In this document: positions 1 through 5,760 of the stretch, in pieces
Layout of the letters: the number at the start of each line of letters is the position of its first letter
How positions within the stretch are numbered: the first letter of the stretch is position 1
NCBI GenBank assembly: GCA_902782955.1
Contig: CACZPD010000054.1
Location: 1-9,217 of the forward strand
DNA: 9,217 bases
Origin: an uncultured Erysipelotrichaceae bacterium
GTDB taxonomy: Bacteria; Bacillota_I; Bacilli_A; Erysipelotrichales; Erysipelotrichaceae
Direction of reading: 5' to 3'
Notes under the pieces: model-generated
Told to the model about the DNA's origin: nothing
What the model saw: the letters and a program-made list of their open reading frames with translations, nothing else
Databases searched by the model: none
Program-made: the position numbers and the translations under genes

Positions 1-656
1 AATGCATCGCCGCACATTTCCATCTCATCCGCAAATCTCCGCATCCAGGCATTCCGGAACTGATAATATGAGGCTGTCAGTGAACGGACAGATTTATCAT
101 CCCATTTCTGTCCTTCCTTCTCCCCCATGATCTTTGTCAGCTGCCGGTAGTTTCCCGCTTTTGTCATCAGCGGGATGTATAATCCGGAAGCGCGGAAATA
201 CTCCGCAAATTCCTCATCCAGCGGGTCTTTGTCTTTCGGCTGGATCCTCCTGACATCAGCCGTGACCACCACGGCATTCAGATACTTCAGGACGGAGACT
301 CTCTTGTTGCCTTCGACAACATAGAATTTCCGTTTGTATTCACAGACAAGGATCGGATCGCGTATACCCTCTTCTTCCTGACTTTCATACAGGGAATTCC
401 ATTTCATCGCAAACTCGGAATCCCGTTCTGCACAAGGCAGGAAATTCAGCGCAAAGACATTCTGTCTTGCTTTTGTTTTCGTTCCTGCCACGGAATCCAG
501 CGGTATTTCCATCAGTCCGAGGGAAACAGCAGCTGACATATCCTCTTCCGAAAGAATGTCCTCCAGAGCAGGAAGATAGGGATATTCCCCTTTCAGCACC
601 GCTTTCCGCACTGCCTGATCGGCCAGTTTCTTTGCTTTGACATATTCATCAATCAT
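1..656 (-). CDS. ParB-like N-terminal domain protein, partial (C-terminus outside window)
   Basis: An uninterrupted reading frame of 218 codons starts at ATG 656-654 and runs off the left edge. AAAGGGGAT lies about 5 nt upstream of the ATG and supports this start. The visible protein begins MIDEYVKAKKL, then has GEYPYLPALEDIL (residues 23-35), an AGTKTKARQNVFALNF stretch and, near residues 103-125, DPILVCEY followed by FYVVEGNKRVSVLKYLNA. The EGNKR segment before a helix resembles the ParB/sulfiredoxin core (GxxR-type nucleotide-binding loop). From memory, proteins with nearly this N-terminus occur in anaerobic Firmicutes, some continuing into a BMP-family (basic membrane lipoprotein) substrate-binding-like domain. 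That C-terminal part is outside the window, so the full architecture cannot be seen. No signal peptide is present at this N-terminus, which argues for a cytoplasmic start. The gene is divergent from the AmmeMemoRadiSam operon. Its function is unknown; a role in DNA binding or CTP binding would be inference. Confidence 0.75.
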   Translation of the reverse strand, partial: MIDEYVKAKKLADQAVRKAVLKGEYPYLPALEDILSEEDMSAAVSLGLMEIPLDSVAGTKTKARQNVFALNFLPCAERDSEFAMKWNSLYESQEEEGIRDPILVCEYKRKFYVVEGNKRVSVLKYLNAVVVTADVRRIQPKDKDPLDEEFAEYFRASGLYIPLMTKAGNYRQLTKIMGEKEGQKWDDKSVRSLTASYYQFRNAWMRRFADEMEMCGDA

Positions 657-805
657 ACAGATCCCCTTTCCCGGAAGATCACTGCGAAATTCCGGCATAC
701 GGTCTAACTTTAATTTAATTATTGCACGGATAAACAGTTCGTAAAAGGTCCTCTGCGGATTTGCTTTGTGATAGTATGTTTTTAGTAATATCAGGAGGTA
801 TTTCC
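657..805. promoter_or_regulatory. Divergent intergenic region with possible promoters
   Basis: This 149-nt region lies between the minus-strand ParB-like gene and the plus-strand AmmeMemoRadiSam operon. It contains an AT-rich stretch at about 704-722, where I could not assign convincing minus-strand -35/-10 boxes. On the plus strand, TGATAGTAT at 769-777 resembles an extended -10 element (TG, one base, then TAGTAT). It sits about 16 nt before the AGGAGG at 793-798, but no good -35 box precedes it. No hairpin, riboswitch-like structure or small gene was recognised. The promoter assignment is weak. Confidence 0.3.
793..798 (+). promoter_or_regulatory. Shine-Dalgarno site that fixes the start of the Memo/AMMECR1 fusion gene
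   Basis: A consensus AGGAGG lies 7 nt before ATG 806. The same frame is open back to a TTG at 761, but no ribosome binding site serves that codon. The protein from 806 begins with the expected MIVKAIMIPHPP, so 806 is the preferred start. Confidence 0.85.
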
Positions 806-2191
806 ATGATCGTAAAAGCCATAATGATACCGCATCCCCCGATTGCCCTTGCCGAAGTAGGCAGAGGGGAAGAAAGGAAAATGCAGGATACACTCGACGC
901 ATTCCGCACCGCTTCCGCCGAAGTCCGTGACGCCGCTCCGGAAACCATAATCGTCTTATCTCCTCACGCTGTCATGTACAGGGATTATTTCAATATTTCT
1001 TCCGGCAGTAAGGCATACGGCGATATGGGACGTTTCCGTGCATCCCGCGTAGCTTTTGAAAAGAATTACGATACAGAGTTCACTTCCGAACTGACCCGGC
1101 TTCTCAGGGAAAATGATTTTCCCGGCGGAACCGAATATGACCGGGAAAAGGAACTGGATCACGGCACGATGGTCCCGCTCTACTTCCTCGACCAGTGTTA
1201 TACCGATTACCGTCTGGTACGCATCGGGCTCAGCGGTCTTCCCCTTCCCATGCATTATGAGCTCGGACAGTATATCGCAAAGACAGCGGAAAAACTGAAC
1301 CGCAGGGTCGCCGTGATCGCGAGCGGAGACCTGGCGCACTGCCAGAAAGAGGACGGGCCGTACGGATACCGTCCTGAAGGACCTGCTTACGATGACAGGA
1401 TCATGAAGACCATGGGAACATGCAGGTTTGAAGAACTGTTCGATTATGAACCGGTATTTCTGGATAAAGCCATGGAATGCGGACACCGTTCCTTTGTGAT
1501 ACTGGCCGGCATACTGGACGGTCTGGCTGTCAAGGCACATGTGCTGTCACATGAAGCGCCGTTCGGGGTCGGCTACGGCATCATCACCTATGACATTGAA
1601 GGAAAAGACGACAGCAGCCGTTACCTGGATCGCTATGAACAGGTACAGAAAGAAAAACTGGCGGAAACAGCCGGAAAAAGTGATATCTATGTAAAGCTGG
1701 CCCGGGAAGCCGCCGCATATGCAGTGCGTCATAACCGGACCATGCCGATGCCGGATGATCTGCCGGCAGAACTCCTTGAAAGAAGAGCCGGGTGTTTTGT
1801 CTCTGTGCATGAGCACGGGGACCTGCGCGGATGCATCGGCACGATCGCACCGGTCAGGGATTCCCTCGCCCGGGAGATCATCGAAAATGCGTACAGCGCT
1901 GTCCTGCGGGATCCGCGCTTCGCGCCTGTAAAAGAAAAAGAGCTTCCCTGGCTGGAGATCAACGTTGATGTGCTGGAAGAACCGGAGCGCATTTCCGACC
2001 GTTCAGAGCTCGATGTGAAGAAATACGGCATCATCGTCTCCGCACACGGCAGGCGCGGTGTGCTCCTGCCCGATCTCGACGGTGTTGATTCCGTGGAAGA
2101 GCAGATCGAGATCGCCTGTTCCAAAGGCAGGATCGATCCGGATGACGAAGACCTGGTCATTGAGCGCTTTGAGGTCACGCGGCATGTCTGA
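806..2191 (+). CDS. amrBA: AmmeMemoRadiSam system fusion: Memo-like class III dioxygenase-fold protein B plus AMMECR1 protein A
   Basis: This 461-residue protein has two domains. Residues 1-265 match the class III extradiol dioxygenase/Memo fold: PHPP (His10), SPHA (His54), LDHGTMVPL (His119), SGDLAHC (His178) and HEAPFGVGYG (Glu250). His10, His54 and Glu250 correspond to the metal ligands of LigB-type enzymes, and His178 to the catalytic His. Residues 295-461 are an AMMECR1 domain with its hallmark LRGCIG at 340-345 and RDPRFAPV at 368-375. About 30 charged residues link them. The B and A proteins belong to the conserved AmmeMemoRadiSam triad, and here B and A are fused in that order. The stop overlaps the radical SAM start by 8 nt, indicating translational coupling. 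The reaction is not established. By family, a metal-dependent or protein-modifying role is possible, but no substrate can be read from the sequence. Family assignment is firm. Confidence 0.93.
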   Translation: MIVKAIMIPHPPIALAEVGRGEERKMQDTLDAFRTASAEVRDAAPETIIVLSPHAVMYRDYFNISSGSKAYGDMGRFRASRVAFEKNYDTEFTSELTRLLRENDFPGGTEYDREKELDHGTMVPLYFLDQCYTDYRLVRIGLSGLPLPMHYELGQYIAKTAEKLNRRVAVIASGDLAHCQKEDGPYGYRPEGPAYDDRIMKTMGTCRFEELFDYEPVFLDKAMECGHRSFVILAGILDGLAVKAHVLSHEAPFGVGYGIITYDIEGKDDSSRYLDRYEQVQKEKLAETAGKSDIYVKLAREAAAYAVRHNRTMPMPDDLPAELLERRAGCFVSVHEHGDLRGCIGTIAPVRDSLAREIIENAYSAVLRDPRFAPVKEKELPWLEINVDVLEEPERISDRSELDVKKYGIIVSAHGRRGVLLPDLDGVDSVEEQIEIACSKGRIDPDDEDLVIERFEVTRHV

Positions 2192-3005
2192 GATCATCTG
2201 CCGCATCTGCCCGCGGCATTGTCACCTGCAGGAGGGACAGACCGGTTTCTGCCGCGCACGCAGGAATATCGATGGGAAAAATATATGTGTCAGCTACGGG
2301 AAACTGACTTCCCTGGCACTGGATCCGATCGAAAAGAAACCGCTGTTCGGTTTTTATCCCGGATCCCTGATCCTCTCTGCCGGCAGTTTCGGATGCAATC
2401 TTGCCTGCCCGTTCTGTCAGAACCATGAGATCTCCATGCACGGGGAAGACGATACGAGGACATATGATCTCTCACCGGAAGAACTGTGTACCCTGGCGCT
2501 TTCACATCCGGAAAGCATCGGTGTTGCCTTTACCTACAACGAGCCTCTGATCAGTTTTGAATATGTGCTCAATACTGCCAGACTGCTCAGAGCGCATGGT
2601 CTGAAAGTCGTTCTGGTGACCAACGGGAACGCGGAACTGCCGGTTCTGGAAGAGCTCATTCCCTATATTGATGCCATGAACATAGACCTCAAGGGTCCTC
2701 CTGCTTTCTACAGGGAACTCGGCGGTGATTATGAAACGGTAAAGCAGTGCATTCAGTACTGCGCAGCCCGCACGCATGTGGAAGTGACTTCCCTGATCGT
2801 ACCCGGCAAAAACGATTCCGAAGAATGGATCGCGCAGGAAGCCGAATGGCTGTCATCTCTTGACAGGAATATGATCCTCCACATCACCCGCTACTTCCCG
2901 CGCTATCACTACACGATGCCGGCCACGGAAAAACAGGTACTGTACCGGCTCAAAGAAACAGCGGAACAATACCTGCATCATGTATATCTCGGAAATGTAT
3001 ATTAA
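2184..3005 (+). CDS. amrS: AmmeMemoRadiSam system radical SAM enzyme
   Basis: This 273-residue protein has the radical SAM signature CNLACPFC (Cys71, Cys75, Cys78), which holds the 4Fe-4S cluster that cleaves S-adenosylmethionine. It resembles pyruvate formate-lyase activating enzymes. The N-terminus has a second cysteine set, Cys6, Cys9, Cys13 and Cys23 (CRICPRHC...GFC), typical of this family and a possible site for another metal or cluster. FTYNEPLISFE and a VLVTNGN strand-loop are further family motifs. ATG 2184 is chosen because it starts just before the CxxCPRxC motif and has GAGG 9 nt upstream; the frame is open further upstream but only inside the preceding gene. ATGTCTGA overlaps the stop of the Memo/AMMECR1 gene, so the two are surely one operon. 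The protein is shorter than the roughly 330-residue members I know of. Its substrate is unknown. Confidence 0.92.
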   Translation: MSEIICRICPRHCHLQEGQTGFCRARRNIDGKNICVSYGKLTSLALDPIEKKPLFGFYPGSLILSAGSFGCNLACPFCQNHEISMHGEDDTRTYDLSPEELCTLALSHPESIGVAFTYNEPLISFEYVLNTARLLRAHGLKVVLVTNGNAELPVLEELIPYIDAMNIDLKGPPAFYRELGGDYETVKQCIQYCAARTHVEVTSLIVPGKNDSEEWIAQEAEWLSSLDRNMILHITRYFPRYHYTMPATEKQVLYRLKETAEQYLHHVYLGNVY

Positions 3006-3027
3006 AAGGGCAGCGTGCTGCCCTTTT
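3004..3027. terminator. Bidirectional hairpin terminator between convergent genes
   Basis: AAAAGGGCAG pairs perfectly with CTGCCCTTTT around a CGTG loop (10 bp). The A-run and T-run on its two sides let it work in both directions. It starts within the stop codon of the radical SAM gene (TAA 3003-3005) and lies 25 nt past the stop of the convergent HPr-lactate dehydrogenase gene. A smaller hairpin, CAGTT-GCTT-AACTG at 3028-3041, sits next to it. Confidence 0.88.
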
Positions 3028-3051
3028 CAGTTGCTTAACTGTTAGTGCGGA

Positions 3052-4350
3052 TTACTTGCACTCTGCCATGCCGAGATCTACGCCTTCGTTGAAGTTGCGT
3101 GCGTTCTCGAGTGTAACAGATGCGATTGCCTGCAGAGCTTCTCTTGTGAAGAATGCCTGATGAGATGTCAGGACAACGTTCGGGAACATCAGCAGTCTTG
3201 CGGTGATGTCGTTGACCAGGTAATCATCAGAGTGGTCTGTGTAAACGTTGGCATCTTCACCTTCGTAAACGTCAAGACCTACAGCGTGGAATTTACCCTG
3301 TTTCAGTGCTTCGATCAGAGCTTCTGTATCGATCAGGCCGCCGCGTGCTGTGTTGACGAGGATCGCTGTATCCTTCATTTTGCTGATGGCATCAGCGTCG
3401 ATCATATGATATGTGCCGTTCGGGCCCATGATCAGCGGTGCATGCAGGGAGATCAGGTCTGACTTGGCGAGCAGTTCATCCTTTTCAACATATGTCAGAA
3501 GTCCTTCATCAACGAGTTTCTGGTTCGGGAATGCATCCCAGCCGATTACTGTCATGCCGAAGCCTTTGCAGATATGCGCCATGCACTGTCCGATCTTACC
3601 GGTACCCATGATGCCGGCAACCTTGTTGTGCAGGTCTACGCCGAGCAGTCCGCTCAGTGCGAAGTTGTTGTCCTTGACCTTGTTGACAGCCTTGTGCATA
3701 CGGCGGTTGCAGGTCATAGCCAGCGTCATTGCATGTTCAGCAACTGCATACGGGGAGTATGCCGGAACACGTGCAACACGTATGCCGCATTCTTTAGCTG
3801 CCTGCAGGTCAACGTTATTGAAGCCGGCGCAGCGCAGGAGGATCAGCTTGACACCGCAGTCATGCAGTTTTTCAACAGCTGTTCTCGGGCATTCGTCGTT
3901 AACGAAGATACATACAGCATCAAATCCCTTTGCGAGACCTGCAGTTTCAGGTGTCAGACGGACATTGAAGTACTTGATGTCGCAGTTGTATGTTCCTTCA
4001 CCGAAATCTCTTGCGAGTTCGCTGAAGAAAATTCTGTCATAGTCTTTTGCGCCGAAGAATGCGATCTTAAGAACGGAAGCTTCCTTGTAAGTCTTTAATC
4101 TGTGGTCCAGTTCTTCCTTGATAATTGCCAGAGCAGCGTCTTCATCTCCGCCTTCTGCGGAAATTTCGAGAATCGAACCCTTCTGTGCATCAAGAGCGAG
4201 CAGCTGCAATACATTATCGCCGTTTGCAGTTTTGCCATTGCACTTGATCAGAATCTGTGACGGCAGGGAAACGCAGGCCTGCGCAACGAAAGCGGCAGGA
4301 CGCGCATGCATACCCAGAGGGCTGGTGACTTCATACGTAATCTTTTTCAT
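3052..4350 (-). CDS. ldhA: HPr phosphocarrier domain fused to D-lactate dehydrogenase (LdhA type)
   Basis: This is a single 432-residue frame with consensus AGGAGG 7 nt before ATG 4350. Residues 1-85 are an HPr domain that aligns without gaps to B. subtilis HPr: GMHARPA with His15 and Arg17, NGKTANGDN at 38-46, and a KGSILEISAEG strand. The position of the HPr kinase target Ser46 is Asn46. Residues 93-432 are a D-2-hydroxyacid dehydrogenase closest to E. coli LdhA: LLRCAGFNNVDL (171-182), GTGKIG Rossmann loop (249-254), Asp272 favouring NAD, catalytic Arg336 (NTARGG), Glu365 (VYEGE) and His397 (TSHQAF), with spacings of 29 and 32 as in lactobacillar D-LDH. It should reduce pyruvate to D-lactate with NADH in the cytoplasm. 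The gene has its own promoter. None of its 15 arginines uses AGG or CGG, unlike its neighbours, which suggests high expression. The symbol refers to the dehydrogenase part. Regulation through His15 phosphorylation is inference. Confidence 0.92.
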   Translation of the reverse strand: MKKITYEVTSPLGMHARPAAFVAQACVSLPSQILIKCNGKTANGDNVLQLLALDAQKGSILEISAEGGDEDAALAIIKEELDHRLKTYKEASVLKIAFFGAKDYDRIFFSELARDFGEGTYNCDIKYFNVRLTPETAGLAKGFDAVCIFVNDECPRTAVEKLHDCGVKLILLRCAGFNNVDLQAAKECGIRVARVPAYSPYAVAEHAMTLAMTCNRRMHKAVNKVKDNNFALSGLLGVDLHNKVAGIMGTGKIGQCMAHICKGFGMTVIGWDAFPNQKLVDEGLLTYVEKDELLAKSDLISLHAPLIMGPNGTYHMIDADAISKMKDTAILVNTARGGLIDTEALIEALKQGKFHAVGLDVYEGEDANVYTDHSDDYLVNDITARLLMFPNVVLTSHQAFFTREALQAIASVTLENARNFNEGVDLGMAECK

Positions 4351-4398
4351 TTTTTCCTCCTGAATTATTTACGTGAATTAATGCTTCTCTTCGATAAA

Positions 4399-4427
4399 AT
4401 CATACTAAAATAATGCGCGAAAATAAA
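4399..4427 (-). promoter_or_regulatory. Putative promoter of the HPr-lactate dehydrogenase gene
   Basis: On the minus strand, a -10 box TATGAT (4404-4399; 5 of 6 consensus bases) is preceded at 17 nt by a weak -35 box TTTATT (4427-4422). The region is AT-rich. The leader from the -10 box to ATG 4350 is about 48 nt and contains AGGAGG. The -35 box overlaps the T-rich tail of the terminator of the upstream gene. No cre-like or other operator was recognised with confidence. Confidence 0.45.
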
Positions 4428-4471
4428 GAAAAACAGGGAAAACAGAACAAGAGATTTGTTTCTTCTTTCCC
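4420..4471 (-). terminator. Probable intrinsic terminator of the aldo/keto reductase gene
   Basis: Read on the minus strand, GGGAAAGAAGAAACAA (4471-4456) can pair imperfectly with TTGTTCTGTTTTCCC (4450-4436) around a short ATCTC loop: six outer pairs, a small internal mismatch, then AGAA and CAA pairs with a bulge. A T-rich tail (TGTTTTTCTTTATTTT) follows. It starts 7 nt after the reductase stop. The stem is imperfect, so confidence is moderate. Confidence 0.5.
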
Positions 4472-4478
4472 AATCAGG

Positions 4479-5662
4479 TCAATCCATATGCAGATCCTTG
4501 CGGATCGCTTCCTGTCTTCCTTTTGCCGTAGCAGCCCATTTCGGACCATTTGCATACATGTCAGCCAGTTCCGCGAGCGCTGCCGGGACATCGATCCCCT
4601 GCGGACATGCATGGGCACACTGGCCGCATCCGATGCACGCAGCCGGTCTTTTTTCTTCTTCCAGACCGTCCAGGCGCATGCCGGCGATGGCAGTGACGGA
4701 GAACTTGTAATCATTGTAGCAGGCTAACAGATACGGGATATCCAGACCGACAGGACATCCGTCGCAGCAGTACCGGCAGGCTGTGCACGGTACGCCTGAT
4801 TTCATGGATTCCGCGAATTCTGCCAGGGTCTCCTGTTCATTATCGGATAAAGGAATATATTCCCGGAATGTTTTCAGGTTATCAATGACCTGGTCTGTTT
4901 CATTCATGCCGGAAAGGATCACCTTGATATTCGGCAGCCCCTGCAGGAAACGGAACGCATAGGAAGCGTCACTCCCGTCCCCGAATTCCTTCAGCTGCGC
5001 AGACATCTGTTCCGGAAGAACCGCAAGCTTCCCGCCGCGGCATGGTTCCATTACCCAGACACCGAGTCCGTGTTTTGTGATGATATCGTATTTTTTCTTT
5101 GCGTCCTGCAGCGTCCAGTCAAGATAATTGCACTGGATCTGCACGAACTCAAACACACCTTCATACCTGGTCAGGAAATCTTCCAGCAGGTCCGGTCCGC
5201 CATGGAAGGAGAAACCGAAATGCCGGATCTTTCCCTCTTCCTTCATTTTGATCATGTCCGGAATGATATGGTACTCCTCCGATTCGTAGATCTTTACCGA
5301 CCATTCCGTAATATTGTGCAGCAGGTAGAAATCGAAATAATCCGTCCTGCATTTCTGCAGGGAGAGATTGAACAGCGCAATGTTGTCCACCGGCCCCGGC
5401 AGTGAATGCCCGGGAATTTGTCCGCGAGATAATAACTGTCACGCGGGTATTTCTTTAATGCTTCAGCCATGGCGATTTCCGACTTCCCGCCGAGATAGGG
5501 ATATGCCGTGTCAAAATAATTCACACCGCCGGCAACGGCAAGATCAAACATATCATTGACTTTTTCCTGGTCGATCTCACCGGTCGCCGGATCAGCCGCA
5601 AACCGCATACAGCCGAAACCGAGCCTTGATAACTGCATTCCCTGGAATGTACTGTAAATCAT
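4479..5662 (-). pseudogene. Aldo/keto reductase with C-terminal 4Fe-4S motifs, split by a -1 frameshift
   Basis: The first 85 residues are read from ATG 5662 (ribosome binding site GGAGA 5 nt upstream of the ATG): MIYSTFQGMQLSRLGFGCMR, FDTAYPY with Asp51 and Tyr56, and ADKFPG with Lys82. The frame is then lost at CCCGGGC (5414-5408). The original frame ends after 122 codons at 5294, while homology continues one frame over: VDNIALFNL, DYFDFYLLHN (catalytic His116 in the joined protein), KIRHFGFSFHGG, and on to TGA 4479. Restoring one base gives about 394 residues, normal for this family. The C-terminus carries CTACRYCCDGCP and CIGCGQCAHACP, cysteine sets for two 4Fe-4S clusters, as in ferredoxin-linked members of this aldo/keto reductase group. 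The tetrad Asp, Tyr, Lys, His is complete only when both frames are joined. This may be a recent inactivation, a sequencing error or, less likely, programmed slippage. The substrate is unknown. Confidence 0.85.
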
Positions 5663-5710
5663 AGCTTTCTCCTTTTCGAATGTGATGATCCTCTGTATTC
5701 AGAATATCAG

Positions 5711-5728
5711 ATTCCTATCCGTAGGAAT
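5711..5728. repeat. Perfect 7-bp inverted repeat, possible operator
   Basis: ATTCCTA and TAGGAAT flank a TCCG spacer in the 98-nt gap between the flavodoxin-like gene and the aldo/keto reductase, both on the minus strand. No T-run follows the repeat on the minus strand, so it is a poor terminator. It lies 4 nt upstream of TGATATTCT (minus strand, -10-like TATTCT at 5706-5701), within the -35/spacer region of a possible promoter for the reductase. That is a typical place for a dimeric regulator to bind. The regulator is not identifiable here. Confidence 0.4.
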
Positions 5729-5760
5729 ACTGTTTCCCGGGACAGGATCTCTGAACTCTT

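Noticed and set aside
761..805. Upstream TTG start adding 15 residues to the Memo/AMMECR1 fusion
   Set aside because: No ribosome binding site serves it. AGGAGG at 793-798 lies inside it and points to ATG 806, where the family's N-terminus begins.
956..1540. Minus-strand open frame of 194 codons opposite the Memo-like domain
   Set aside because: It is antisense to the metal-ligand region of the Memo-like domain and has no own start signals.
2058..2183. N-terminal extension of the radical SAM gene by 42 codons
   Set aside because: The extra codons lie wholly inside the AMMECR1 domain in another frame. The family starts near the CxxCPRxC motif, right after ATG 2184.
3413..4042. Plus-strand open frame of 209 codons inside the HPr-lactate dehydrogenase gene
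   Set aside because: It is antisense to a gene with all catalytic motifs, has low-complexity serine/leucine content and no domain.
5711..5728. The inverted repeat read as a terminator of the flavodoxin-like gene
   Set aside because: The stem is AT-rich and followed by CTGATATTCTG, not by a T-run.
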